NCBI RefSeq assembly: GCF_000715075.1
Contig: NC_134084.1
Coordinates: 4,156,501 to 4,220,500 of the forward strand
Reading direction: 5' to 3'
Source of the DNA: Nicotiana tabacum
Taxonomy: Eukaryota; Streptophyta; Magnoliopsida; Solanales; Solanaceae
Length of the DNA: 64,000 nucleotides
The notes below the pieces were generated by a model, which ran no database searches, was not told the DNA's origin, and worked only from the letters and a program-made list of their open reading frames with translations. Below are positions 20,981-32,229 of the stretch, piece by piece. A program made the position numbers and the translations under genes. The number at the start of each line of letters is the position of its first letter. Position 1 is the stretch's first letter.

Positions 20981-22585
20981 ATAACTAACAATGAAGCAGA
21001 GTATGAGGCTGTAATTGCAGGTTTAGAATTGGCACGAGAACTCGGCATAACACAGATTATAATCAAGAGTGATTCTCAACTCGTGGTTAATCAGATGCTG
21101 GGGACTTATACAGCCAGAGAGTCACGAATGCAAGAATACCTCGCAAAGGTACGAGAGTTAATAAAGCAATTCCAAACTTGGAAAGTAGTGCAGATCCCTA
21201 GAGATGAGAATGTAGAGGCAGATGCTTTAGCAAATCTCGCATCCGCAGCAGACGTGGCAAACAATACAGATGCTTCATTCATACATCTATTTTATTCCGT
21301 TCTTGAATCTGATAAAAACGAGGTAAATTTTAATCATCTAACATGGGATTGGAGAAACGAAATTGTTGCCTTTTTACAGCACGGTACCGTGCCTAATGAC
21401 AAAGGAAAGGCTCACGCGCTTCGCAAAAAAGCTGCACGATATTGTTTATATCAAGGAAATCTTTATCGAAAGATGTTCGGCGGACCACTAGCAAGGTGTC
21501 TCGGACCCTCTCAAACCGAATATGTCATGAGAGAAGTACATGAAGGACATTGTGGGAATCACGCAGGAGGACGGTCACTGGTAAGAACGTTAATTCACAC
21601 AGGATATTATTGGCCTAAGATGGAAGAAGAGGCAACCAGTTTCGTGTTCAAATGTGATAAATGTCAAAGGTACGGCAATAATATGCACATACCAGCTGAG
21701 TTACTACATCCTGTTATAGCCCCATGGCCCTTTATGAAATGGGGAATGGATATCGTAGGTCCACTTCCACAAGCAAAAGGTCAGGTAAAATTTCTACTTG
21801 TACTTACAGATTATTTCACTAAATGGGTAGAAGCAGGGGCATTTAAACAGGTACGAGAAAAAGAAGTTAAAGACTTCATATGGCAAAATATAATATGCCG
21901 CTTTGGAGTACCAAAGGAGATCGTGTGTGACAATTGACCACAATTCATTGGAGCTCAAATCACAGAATTTCTTCGAAGTTGGCAGATCAAAAGAATAACG
22001 TCTATGCCATATCATCCAGTAGGGAATGGACAAGCAGAATCTACTAACAAAGTCATTATCAATAACTTGAAAAAGAGGTTACAAGATTCAAAAGGTAATT
22101 GGCCTGAGGTGTTACCTGGAGTATTATGGGCTTATCGTACAACGACCACAACAGGCACTGGAGAAACACCATTTTCAATGGTTTATGGTACGAAAGCCTT
22201 AATTCCAGTTGAAATAGGTGAGCCAAGCACACGATACGATCAGGCAACGGAGAAATCTAATAATGAAGAGATGCGGGTTAGCCTAGATTTACTTGAAGGG
22301 AGAAGAGAAGCTGCTTTGATAAGGATGACAGCACAAAAGCAAGTAATAGAACGATATTACAATAGGAAAGCACGCCTCAGATTTTTCAAAATTGGGGACT
22401 TCGTGCTTAAAAAGGTGTTCCAATCTGCAAAGGCTGCTAACTCAGGAAAGCTAAGTCCAACATGGGAAGGACCGTACAAAGTCCGTGGCATTGCGGGAAA
22501 AGGAGCATACCAGTTGGAGACAATGGATGGTAAAGTTTTACCCTCACATTGGAATGCTGTCCACTTAAAAAGATATTACTTTTGA
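20965..22585 (+). pseudogene. pol: Tat-1 RNase H C-terminal half and integrase, one nonsense codon
   Basis: One frame from about 20970 to the stop at 22583-22585, broken only by TGA at 21935-21937. RNase H continues with TNNEAEYEAV, SDSQLVVNQM and DENVEADALANLA. Integrase has the HHCC zinc region (HEGHCGNHAGG...CDKCQRYG), the DDE residues at 21749 (MDIVGP), 21929 (CDN) and 22037 (GQAESTN), with 35 residues between the second Asp and Glu, as in active integrases, and a C-terminal part ending in HLKRYYF. The TGA replaces the Gly codon right after the second catalytic Asp (GGA to TGA). It is the C-terminal end of pol. Confidence 0.9.
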
Positions 22586-23761
22586 GAAAGTACCTATGGT
22601 CAGGTATCATCATGTTAAAATTTCTCTCTTGGTTTATTAATATTTTACTAACGATTTTAGATGTTAGGAAAAATATCCTAACTCGTGCCAAATGATGAGT
22701 CACAACCTGCAAGGCAAAATGGAGTATTCTTAAATTCCTAGCCCAGGGTTACAATTAATCTGATGGAAATACACACGAGTTAGGCGATCTTCATCTATAA
22801 TCGCACCTTCAGGTCCCACATATCTTTCTGTTTCAGGAAAAAGGGCCAAAGTAAAAGAAATAAACAAGTGCTCGAGGCTTCATACTTCTCCGCTCAAACA
22901 CTTGGGGGACTACAATACTGTACACAGATACGTGTAGAAATGTAGATACGCAGATACGAATATCGAACGATAGAAGTCAAGTGTTGAGAAAAAATTACGA
23001 AGTCTTCAGCATTCATGAGAACAACAGAGTCATCTCTCAAACTCATAAACAAAGTCACCTCTCAAACCCTTCTTAATATGTAAAGATAGGGTCATGACTA
23101 TGTACTGAAACAAGTTATGAATAAAAACCTTGTTTTTTTTATGTTATGTACAAATCTGTTACAAGAAAAACAGTTACGAGAAAGTTGTAGATGTATTGTA
23201 ATACATGTAACAGTCAAACACTTGTTAAAAGTTTATGAATAAAAACTTGCCAAAGTTGTTTCATACAAAACGTGTGTTTTCCTATTTCTTTCATCGTATT
23301 ATAACACCATTATGAAGTTGAGACGTCTTCTTCATTAAGTGTCGATAAAATAAAAGGGCCCTCTTTTATAAGCCTCATATTGATATTCCATGAGAAGAAT
23401 CGTAAAGCATTTTAAAAGGATAAAAATGCTAAGCTATTCCATGAGTCCTAGATAAATAGGCAAGAATAGAATATGCAAAAGTACTAATAAAACTTCTTTT
23501 TTAAACAAAAAACTAAGTACAAACTTAGTCAACTAAGCATTTGTTTTTTTTTACAAATGCCTCATTATGTTAACTAGGGACTTCATCAAAAGATCCTTTA
23601 CATCAATTTCATTTTTAGCTAGTCACTGAAGGGTTTGGAGCATAAGAAGTTTCACCCTCGGAAGCAGGAATTGTAATCCCAATTGCTGCAGTAGTCACTT
23701 CTTCATTTAAAAGTTCTTCCGTTCCAGGAACTTCAAGTGCCGGAGAAGGAGTATCAGTAGA
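22586..23761 (+). other. Tat-1 3' region between pol and the antisense gene
   Basis: Noncoding on both strands. It has CACTTGGGGGACTAC (about 22900), a phrase common behind pol in Tat elements, and several T-rich blocks. The antisense gene ends at 23762; its transcript terminator should lie in this region, but no clear AATAAA on the minus strand was fixed. Confidence 0.55.
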
Positions 23762-26402
23762 CTATTGGATTTTCTCGATGGTATCTACGACTTTGGCCAG
23801 TTCAGACTGCAAGTCAAAACCTTCTTGAGCAGCTTCCGTCAAAGCATCACGACGAGATTTCAGGAAAGCCCAACTCACCTCTATGTTGAAGTTTTCCTCC
23901 AGAAGTCCATATTCCTTTTCCCACATAGCAAGATCGTTTTTTAAGATTTGGTGCTCAGCTAAATGGGAATCAAGGGAAGCTTCAAGAGAGGCATGAGAAC
24001 TCTTCAAGGCATGAATCTCGTCAGAAGAGGTCTGTAAGTCAGCCTGAGCTTGAGTCAAGCTTTGCACTAACTCTCCTGCATACTCTTCCTTCTTAGCCAA
24101 AAGTGCCTTCAGCTCCCTAACTTCTTCACTAGCCTTGGATAATTGTTCTGACAAAGAGCATTCCAAAAGCTCTTTGTCTCTTTTCAATTGGCTTGAAGAA
24201 GCTTTGGCAGTTGCCAGTTCAGAAGTTAAACCACGGTTTTGCTGCTCCAGGAGATTTTTATTTTCTTGCAACTCCTCTATGGTCCCTTGAGCATTCTCAA
24301 ACTGTTCCTTCCAATTGGTTGCTTCAAGCTGGGCTCCCCTAGCTATTTCTTCGGCCTTGTGGACAGTCTTTTCAGACTCACGGGCTTTTCTTTCCAGAAG
24401 GAAAATTCTTCCCATTAATTCCGTGCCAATAAGGTTAGCCTACAGAGACAACTCATAGAAATGAGAGATTGAAGATAATTAAAAAAAAAACTTGTTGGTA
24501 AGAAGAAAAAAATACCTTCAAATTATAATGAACTATGTCATTCATCAGAGTTAAGCAGCTATGACTCTCCATCTTCTTCTTCTCGATATCTCCAATTAGG
24601 GTCTCGAGCCAAACATCGGCTCTACCAGTCTTCCTCAAGAGGCTATGATTGGAAGGAACTTCCAGAGTAACACTTCTTATAGTCATACTTCCACTGCTAG
24701 AACCCGTCTCTGTACGATGAACAGAGGGAAGAGGAGCAATGGAAGGAATGAAAGGAGAAGATGTAGAAACAGGAATGGAAGGAGAAGATGTAGAAACCAA
24801 CGCAGGAGCGGAAGCAGATGCAGTAGAAACTGCCAAGGGAACGGACATAGGAGCGGTAGAAACTGGAAAAAGAACGGAAGTCGTCAAAACTGGTAAAGAA
24901 GTACTTACGGTTGGCAGAGGAATGGAGGAAATAGGAACAAATGAGGAAAGAGGAGCTTCATCAAAAACAGGGCCGAGCTCGCCACTCCCGAAACCACTGT
25001 CAAAAAGATGCTGAATTGACTAATTATTATCTCTTGGTTCGGTGTCTTCGTCAGAATGAATCAAAACAGGCTCGGTGGTGGAGGTTCGAGCAGGAGTGTT
25101 TTCAATTTCATCATCAATGATTATTCGCCTCCTGACCCTTGGCCTGGTAATTAGGGAGGTACCCTCCTCTTCTTCTTTAGAACTTTCCTTTATAGCTTTC
25201 CTTTTTGGCAGCAAGGCTCGAGCCTTATCCAAATCAAGAGCAGCATTCGCAGACATGCGAATGGCCATAGCTACTTCAGCCGTCATTCCTCTAATGCCAA
25301 ATCCTGATTAAAGGATGGATATACATGATCAAAGTTGAGGAAAAAATGCTTAACATGTAAAAAAAAATATATAAAAAGGGGGATACCATGTGTTTTGACC
25401 TTCCAGCCATGTAAGGAAGAAATTGATTTCCAAGTTCTTTGTTCCCTAGAAGCAATCTTCAAAAGTGAGTCTACCCAACCATGGAAGTTGGGAATAGGTT
25501 CCACATCTCCCATGGTTGCTACAAAAAACCAAGAAGAGACGAGGTTAAAAACAAAATTTCTTTTGAAATTCTCAAAAGTAGGTACGGTAAATAAAAGGAA
25601 ACCTACGTTCAAAATTCCACTTCTCAGGGAAGGGAATATTTGTTTCGCCAATCAAGTCCACCGTACGAACAACAACGTAACGGATATACCATCCACGATC
25701 TTTGTCATCTTCAGGATTTACCAAAACTTTTTTGCTCCTTGCAGTTAAGGTAAAACCCTCATGGCGTATTAAGTTAGGATGGTACAGATGAATGAGGTGA
25801 GAAAAGGTGAAATTGACATTGGCTTTGGAGGATAAATATCTCAAACAAGCCACTGTTCTCCATACTAATGGACCGATTTGGGCCAAACAAATTGTAAAGA
25901 AACGACAAAAATCGAGAATAACTGGGTCAATCGGAGGATTAAAACCTAAAGTGAAGGGGTAAGTATAAACAGAAGAATACCCACTTATAAAGGAGGAAAT
26001 TCTTTGATTTGGGGAAGGAATTGACATTTGGAGACTATCCTTCCAGTTACAATCTTTTCTTATGGTGGGGATTGTAAGCTCGGTTACTATTGTGGGGTAA
26101 GTATCGGCTTTTTCTAAATTTGCAATTTGTTTTTGAAGAGACGTTTTGTCACTTTCAAAAGACAAATCGCTGGGAACTATTTCATCAACTGAGGGTTCTT
26201 GAGAAGAATCAAGAATTTCCCTACTTTTAGAAGAAGGGGCCTTTGGGATAGAACTCCTTGAAGAAGAACTAGAGGAGCCGCCTCGAGTAGATTCTAACCC
26301 TGTTCGAAGCCTACCTCCTCCGCCTCTTCTGTGTCTAACAGGGGCGTTGGGGAATTGATCTAGAATTGGACCTTTTTTACGGTTAGGGTTTGAAGAAGAC
26401 AT
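23762..26402 (-). CDS. Four-exon antisense gene of Tat-1 (Transposase_28-like domain plus coiled coil)
   Basis: Exons on the minus strand: 26402-25607, 25518-25387, 25303-24516, 24439-23762. All introns are GT..AG (donors GTAGGT, GTATCC, GTATTT; acceptors TTTTGTAG, TTAATCAG, TCTCTGTAG) and all phases join, totalling about 800 codons. Exon 1 has a Ser/Arg-rich start and then a domain with YPFTLGFNPPIDPVILDF and WRTVACLRYLS that resembles the Pfam putative gypsy-type transposon family (Transposase_28). Exon 3 has a nuclear-signal-like RPRVRRR, an acidic stretch and a Ser/Pro/Thr-rich linker. Exon 4 is a long Glu/Lys/Leu coiled coil. One in-frame TAG (25018-25020) interrupts exon 3. Additional ORFs of this kind are known behind pol in Tat elements; their function is unknown. 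A TATA-like TTTATTATAG (minus, near 26508) lies upstream. Confidence 0.75.
25018..25020 (-). other. In-frame nonsense codon in exon 3 of the antisense gene
   Basis: The frame reads PRDNN-TAG and then continues open with SIQHLFDSGFGSGELG to the exon 3 donor, so this is a point lesion in an otherwise intact spliced frame, or evidence that the true transcript splices around it. Confidence 0.7.
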
Positions 26403-26720
26403 TGTTAAGAAGGAAGTGTGTGTTGAAGATTTGTGAAGAAGACAAAGGAAGAAAAAGTTATGTGTAAAATGGGAACCGTCAACCTTAGAAGTGTAATGAT
26501 GGAAAGCCTATAATAAAGGCAGCTATCACTTCGTAAATAGTGAGAATGAAGAAGTCTCGAAAAAGGGTGTGAATAGCGGAATCAATTAGAAAATGACACA
26601 TGGGCAGAACATTAAATGGAAAAGACTATTGAGGCGTTAATACTGTCATGAGCATTAATTGTGGCAAAAATTCCTTTTTCATGAAGATCCACTTCCCAAA
26701 TATTTAATTGATAAATATAT

Positions 26721-26735
26721 GGAAAGTGGGGGGAC
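26721..26735 (+). other. Polypurine tract of Tat-1
   Basis: GGAAAGTGGGGGGA lies a few bases before the TG of the 3' LTR at 26740, the expected place for plus-strand priming. Confidence 0.75.
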
Positions 26736-26739
26736 TATC

Positions 26740-27232
26740 TGTATTGGGAAAAAACTGAGTTTATATTAAAGATGATGTGGCATGACACGTGGATTAGTTA
26801 AATGGTCAAAGCGCAACAATTGACTAAGAGGCACGGATGGAGACAGCCACGGGAAGAAGAATTTAAATAGGCACGAGACGACGTATAGATACGAGTCTCG
26901 TACCAATTTAAATTATTTACAGCCAACGGATTAGAAGGCATTGAAGACAAAGATCTGATGACAGAAAGGAGTCCAAATTCATTATTAAATACTTGATACG
27001 TTACAAAATTGGTATTTAATAGGAATGATTGTATAACGGCTTATTTAATGTCATTTATTACTCATAATTATATCATTAAAGCTGAGGCTTCATTCCTTTA
27101 CCTAGAATTATCTATAAAAGGAAGAAGTATCATCATTTGTAAGGACACGAAATACTATTGAGAATTCATTGAAATACACAACTATTTGCTTTTTTACCAT
27201 CATTCTCAAAAGTATTTTATTTTGTCTCCTGA
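26740..27232 (+). repeat. 3' LTR of Tat-1, 3'-truncated
   Basis: Matches the 5' LTR from TGTATTGGG to TTTTGTCTCCTGA. The 5' LTR continues for about 60 more bases to its CA end; here the sequence changes abruptly to CCATAAACTCG, so the end of U5 was lost. Nearly all substitutions between the LTRs are transitions. Confidence 0.88.
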
Positions 27233-27924
27233 CCATAAACTCGAACAGCAATTGGAGAAACCCTAAAGGATTAGGGTAAAACTATTACCCTGCAATATTT
27301 GCAACCATAGGATCTGAATGCAAAGCATGCATCACATCATTAGGAAAGGCAAAAAAATCAATTTTAGCATATTGCAAACTTTTAAAGCTCTACAAAGAGG
27401 ATGAAGTAAATCTATAAATTACTGTTTAGGCATAGAATGGAACCGTATTTAACATTTCAAGCTCTACAAAGAGGACGAAGTAAATATGTGAATTACCATT
27501 CTAGGTATAGACATGGAAGCATCAATCCAGGTAACCTACCTGTGTACATTCCTCCTCAATCGAAAACGTTTTTTTCTACCTGTGTACATTCATCCTCGAT
27601 CGAAAATGGCAAAAGACTGACTTTTGGGGATTTTGGGAAAAGCAGCCGCCGATGATGGATGGGCTCCTAGTAATTTGCGGATGAACGATAGAGGCGTATG
27701 TTAGCGCAGGCAGCATCTCCACAAAGGGGGTTCAAAAATTTTTTTTGTAGTTAGTGGGAATTGAACTCATGACCTTACATAGATTTTGAATCCCTTGCGC
27801 CCCTAAATCCGCCCCTGAGTGGGGTTGCACTAAAATTAGGGATTTAGATATTAGTATTTTATTAGATATAAAAATAATTTTAGCGGGTGTAGAAAAATTG
27901 GGTGAAAAATATGGAGGGAATTAA
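27233..27924. repeat. CACTA right interior with a 75-bp duplication and a SINE-like piece
   Basis: Two units with AGCTCTACAAAGAGGA(T/C)GAAGTAAAT occur at about 27389 and 27464. CTACCTGTGTACATTC recurs at 27537 and 27576. At 27720-27815 (minus) lies a relative of the B-box repeat at 60-155, here ending in CAGGGGCGGATTTAG, a hAT-like terminal phrase. No gene. Confidence 0.55.
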
Positions 27925-28179
27925 TGAACGTTGCGATAGAGAAATTTTTTTAATCAACCATTACAGTAGATAGATTTATTGTCACGGTTATAGAAATTGT
28001 TGCCATATAAACATCTATTGTCGGTTCGTAGGATATTGCAACGGTTTGGGTGCTAAAGTGTCCTAATAGTTCCAATAACCTTTGATAACGGTTAAAACCG
28101 TTGTGATACACCCCCTATAGCAACAGTTACAGATCCGTTGCAATAAGAAACGTTGCCATAGACCCAATTTCTAGTAGCC
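27925..28179. repeat. CACTA right subterminal repeats and terminus
   Basis: Several ACGTTGC, GCAACGG and CCGTTGC copies in both orientations lead to the terminal CGTTGCCATAGACCCAATTT plus CTAGTAGCC (28171-28179), an altered inverse of CACTACTAG. Confidence 0.75.
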
Positions 28180-28449
28180 TTGGGTGGCTCCTCCTCCTCT
28201 TTGGGTGGCTCCTCAGCTATCCTGCATGCCTGTTCTGCTTCCTTGCGCGCCTACTCTATTGCCCTGTGTGCCTCCTCTGTCCTCTCTTGATTCAATTTTT
28301 CAACCTTGTGCACAAGGATGTTAAGCAAATTTTGGCTCTCCTCACCGAGAGGCCCATGAACTTCTTTAGCATCATCGATGGCCTGCTAGGCAGTGGCAAG
28401 AGTGTGGTCAAGAGACTCAGTTTCCTCGAGTGATATGTGGTTTTCCATT
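28180..28449 (-). pseudogene. Decayed coiled-coil reading frame abutting the CACTA end
   Basis: Starting at an ATG at about 28449 on the minus strand, a frame of about 90 codons reads MENHISLEETESLDHTL, then ILVHKVEKLNQERTEEAH and PPKEEEEPPK, broken by two TAG codons. It runs straight into the CACTA terminus. Composition is Glu/Lys-rich and coiled-coil-like; similar tails occur in proteins encoded by plant transposons. I cannot identify the parent gene. Confidence 0.5.
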
Positions 28450-28638
28450 CCGATTAGCAAAACACAGCAAAATACAACAAAATACATGCAACATAAAACA
28501 AGCCAAAAAGAACTAGGCTTACATACAACACAAAACAAGTCAAAAAGACCTTAGGCATAAACTCGTAAGGGTAAACAAACAACTTAGAGCAAGCCCAAGA
28601 TTACAAAGAAGTAAAGAGAGAAAATAAATACATATAGT

Positions 28639-29307
28639 CAGAGGCGGATCTGGGATCTAATTGCTACGGGTGCCGTTGTACTCAATGTAAACTTACCGGT
28701 AGTCAATAGTTTAGTTAGGATGTGCATCTGATTGGTTCGTGTAGTTTTAAATTAATTTTTCTGATTCAAGCATTTTGAATTAATTTGGTTCATTTTGTGC
28801 ATAAATAAATACGTGATAAGTAAACTAAAAATATTTGATTCTTTATTTGAAATCAAGGGGAAAAAAGTAACATTAACTAGATAAAAACAAAAAAATAATA
28901 TCCAAAGCATATTCAAATAAATATTTTGATGAGATCTAGAAAAAGAAACAGAAGTAAATATACTTTTACAATTTAAACAAACAATTGAACATAGAATTGA
29001 AATACAAGAATGAAAACAAAGGGAATTTTTAAAAAAAAATGGAAAGAGGGAACAAGTCATCAAAAAGGAAAATTCAAAGGTCAGCCTGTGCTAACATGAG
29101 AAAAGTGGATATCGATCTTGGGTCTGAAGCCTCGTGGGGGCGTCCATGACCATGGCACCTACAATCGCTTTGTGACTAGGGTGCCATGCTCTTTTTTTAT
29201 TTAATTTTTGTAATGTTTTTTGCAGGAAGTTCGAGAACCTACATGAAATTTTACCCAAGCGACCGGGTGGCGTACCACCCCCATTCCTCTGCATAGATTC
29301 GCCCCTG
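28639..29307. mobile_element. hAT-like non-autonomous element
   Basis: The left end CAGAGGCGGATCTGGG and the inverted right end CAGGGGCGAATCTATG are imperfect TIRs of the CAGNGGCGGA type typical of plant hAT MITEs. The flanking 8 bases (CATATAGT, TATATGAC) share 4 of 8, at best a worn target duplication. It is noncoding; the AT-rich middle gives a meaningless 103-codon minus frame. Confidence 0.65.
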
Positions 29308-29403
29308 TATATGACACTCAATCACAAAGAGATTGGTGAAGGATTAATAAGAGTAACTAACATTTTACGCATAACAGAGCAAGATATTAGTGCGTATGAA
29401 CTG

Positions 29404-29505
<102 letters not shown>

Positions 29506-29629
29506 CAATGTATAACAAAGAATTATCACGTGACATCAATTTGTTAAATATTTTTATCAAATATCATACAAATAATACAAAATTTTTATCAAATACGTAT
29601 ATATAGCACATGAGTGACACCACTTAACA

Positions 29630-29960
29630 CAACTTTCTTCTTGGTCTAGTGGTTCAGTGCTTGCCTCATTTTCTTTGGGTCTAGTGTTTCATCCTCCTTA
29701 GTAGTTATTTTTTGGCAAATTTTGAAGCTTATTTTATTTGAAAAAAATAAAAAGATAGGTTGAGAAGGATTTGAACTCCTGACCTCCTACAAACAAAAAA
29801 ATCGTTTAACTAGCGGGATAATACCTAATCTATTTTTTAATTATGGAGAAAGTAAATAATATAAGTAATTAGGCTATTTGTTCCCTTCTTTAAATGTGAC
29901 ACCGCTTGCAACAAGTTCTGCGTACGCCCCGGGTGACCATGGGATTTAGTGTGACAGGAA
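29630..29960. repeat. tRNA-like repeat pieces in both orientations
   Basis: GGTCTAGTGGTTCAGTGC at 29644 resembles an A box; at 29760-29830 the minus strand reads AGGAGTTCAAATCC, a B box. GTGACACC(A/G)CTT recurs at 29613 and 29898. No complete tRNA cloverleaf or named SINE could be supported. Confidence 0.4.
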
Positions 29961-30377
29961 TAGGATTTACTTTTTGAAATGCTAGAATCCTAATACAACA
30001 AAAAACTTGAAATATATATTCTCTTTCGTTTTGGGTTTTTACTATCCCATTAACATGAATGAAATTGGTTGTAAGAAAATATTGGCTAGAGCTCAAAATG
30101 AAGATAACAGTCTTGTCAAAAGAAGCATTGGAAGGTATCTTGGAGATATGTTCTCTTTCTTCTTCTTTTTTGTTCTTATTTTCTTTTCTTGCTTTTGACA
30201 AAAAATGGTGAATACAATTCCGTCATTATCTGCTATTGCATCATTCCCAAAATTCATATATTTTCTTTATTATGAAGTGGTCTGGCCGTCAAGGAAGTGA
30301 AAGGAATCAGATGAAAATGGAAAGTTGGGGATTACAGTGAGGATTTCTGTCTGCGGAGAGAAAATAGGAGATATAGG
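29961..30377. other. Intergenic DNA without recognised genes
   Basis: AT-rich; the 63- and 103-codon frames overlap antisense to each other and contain low-complexity T-rich DNA. Nothing supported. Confidence 0.55.
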
Positions 30378-31172
30378 GGGTGTTTGGTAGGGTGGAAAAA
30401 ATTTTCCGGAAAATATTTTTCCGTTTTTCACTGTTTGGTTGCACAAAATAGTTTGAAAAATATTTACTTAGATATTACATTTTCCTGAAATTGGAGTAAA
30501 ATAACTTTTCTAGAAAAAGTTAGGAAAACATTTTCCAAAAACTCCACCTACCCTCACATCTAACCCCAACCCCCTCCAACTTCAATTTTCTGTTTTTTTC
30601 TTCGTTTTTCTGCACTACCCACCCATCCAATCTCATCACCCCCTGCAAAAAATTTTTTTTTTTTGTATTTTTTATTTTTTATTTTTTCTGAACCACACCC
30701 CCCTCCGCAATTGTTTTTTCCAATTTTTTTGTATTTTCAATTTTCTGTTTTTTTATTTTTCTGCACCACCCCTCTCCCCGCCGCAATTTTATTTATTTTA
30801 TATTTTCAATTCTGTATTTTTTTTAGAAATATTTTCAGTTCTAGTTTTTTCATTTTTCAGTTTATAGGTTCGAAATTTTACGAGTTCCAAAGTTATGAGC
30901 TCGGAGGTTTATGTGTTTGCAAGTTTGCAGGTTTAGAAATTATATAGTTTACGGGTTCGAAAGTTTGCGGGTTCAAAAGTTTAGTTGTTCAGAAATTATG
31001 AAATTTGTGGGTTCGGAAGGTTGTTGGTTCGAAAGTTTATTCATGTATGAATACTTTAAGAAGTTATTTTCTTTAATTTGCGTACCAAACACCGAAAAAT
31101 GAGTAAGATTACTACTTGTTTTCCATGAAAATATTTTTTTCTAAAATATTTTCCATTATACCAAACACACCC
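30378..31172. mobile_element. MITE with GGGTGTTTGGTA termini
   Basis: The left end GGGTGTTTGGTAGGGTGGAA matches the inverted right end GGGTGTGTTTGGTATAATGG. Subterminal GAAAATATTTTTC blocks also mirror each other. The interior has a T/C-rich stretch (30660-30840) and repeated GGTTCGAAAGTTTG phrases (30860-31045). About 795 bp, noncoding. Confidence 0.75.
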
Positions 31173-31470
31173 GTAGAGAAAGAAATTGGGAATAGGAGCA
31201 AAATTTAGATTTTTGTCAAAAAGATGAAAATACCCTTATCAGTAATGAAGCAACAATTAAAAATTAGGGAATATTTTTGTAATGTCAAAAATAGGTACAA
31301 TGCTAACCTACTACCTTCAATATATACTAAAGTGACATGGTTATGTTAACATATACCCTATCAATACATAGAAATTGAATAAAGAAAGTGTTTCTAGACT
31401 CTTTTACTGTATTAAGTTTTTTGTGCAACAAAATATAGCCAGGTTTTGTGATAGAATGGACTGTGATGTT

Positions 31471-32207
31471 TGTATGGGTCGAAATCTATCTTTAGAATAT
31501 TTGAGACAAGAGAGCAGTAAGGGAAGAGCTCCCAAATCGTCGTTTGTCTAAATGGCCCAAGAAGCAGCAAAGTCCATGGCCGAAGAGTCACTAGATCTCT
31601 AGTCGAGGTATCAATAAGGGTCCAGGTCGAGGACCGTTGATAGAGCTGTAACGGCTAGTTTTCAAGATAGGACATTAAAGAGAATATTCTCTAGACTTGT
31701 ACTATTAGAATTTCTTAGGAATATGTCCCATATAAATAGAAAAAGAGACAATGATAGGGGACATGTGAAACTCATTTGTAAAAGCACACACTTTGACTTG
31801 AAGAAGAATATCAGATTTCACTTGCTAAGATACAAACATCACTTTTTCACTAAGATTCTCGTTTATACTTTTCCACCAGATCCAAGAATAATTCGAATAT
31901 TCAAGGGATTGTTTGTCACTCTCTTTTGTGAGAAACAAGATCCACTTATTCCATTCTTTATTGGGTGAATCATTCCTCCTATTTACTTAAATATCATTTA
32001 TTGTTATTCATTATTATTGAATGCTACATTATTGCTCCTGATTTCTAGAACATTTATTATATGTTGTTGCCATTGTCCGACCAAATCCACACGATAGTTA
32101 TTGCTTCTTTAAAAACAACATATGAGGATATTATTGTTAGCTGAGATTAGCCCTTATTTGCATAAATTTAATTATTTGAACTAAGATCTATATTTTTTGG
32201 TCAAACA
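31471..32207 (+). repeat. 5' LTR of Tat-2
   Basis: Starts at TGTATGGGTCGAAATC (start inferred by analogy with Tat-1) and ends GGTCAAACA just before the PBS. CATATAAATAG (31729-31739) is a fitting TATA box. About 737 bp. The matching 3' LTR must lie beyond the right edge of the window because Ogre elements are inserted in Tat-2. Confidence 0.65.
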
Positions 32208-32209
32208 AT

Positions 32210-32229
32210 TTGGCATTGTCTGTGTGGAT
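32210..32229 (+). other. Primer binding site of Tat-2
   Basis: TTGGCATTGTCTGTGTGGAT is a worn form of TTGGCGCCGTCTGTGGGAAT, the PBS common in Tat elements, and starts two bases after the LTR. Confidence 0.65.

Larger units (their letters stand above)
16391..27232 (+). mobile_element. Tat-1: Tat-lineage Ty3/gypsy LTR retrotransposon nested in the CACTA element
   Basis: Order: 5' LTR, PBS, gag-protease, RT, RNase H, integrase, antisense gene, PPT, 3' LTR. The PR-RT-RH-INT order is Ty3/gypsy; an extra antisense gene behind pol is a known trait of the Tat lineage. Aligned LTRs differ by about 9 substitutions and one T-run indel in some 490 bp, so the insertion is young, on the order of a million years or less at usual plant rates (inference). 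Despite this, pol has three frameshifts and a nonsense codon, and the last 60 or so bases of the 3' LTR are missing, so no target duplication can be found. Confidence 0.92.
11625..28179 (-). mobile_element. CACTA (En/Spm-like) DNA transposon, decayed, with nested insertions
   Basis: The left terminus is CACTACTGGAAAATGTGCC followed by TATGGCAACG; the right terminus, inverted, reads GGCTACTAGAAATTGGGTC followed by TATGGCAACG, so the CACTA end has decayed to GGCTA on the right. Subterminal regions at both ends (11640-12130, 27925-28165) are crowded with GCAACGG/CCGTTGC, as expected for binding sites of a TNPA-type protein. Inside are remnant Transposase_24-type exons (13401-14911, minus), a Stowaway MITE (14117-14365), a captured SMXL fragment (15478-15835) and a nested Tat retrotransposon (16391-27232). 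Without the nested element it is about 5.7 kb. No TNPD/TNP2 catalytic gene is visible, so it depends on, or has lost, a helper. Confidence 0.8.

Noticed and set aside
24645..25014. Plus-strand Glu/Arg/Gly-rich frames (83 and 91 codons)
   Set aside because: They are antisense to the Ser/Pro/Thr-rich linker of exon 3 of the antisense gene.
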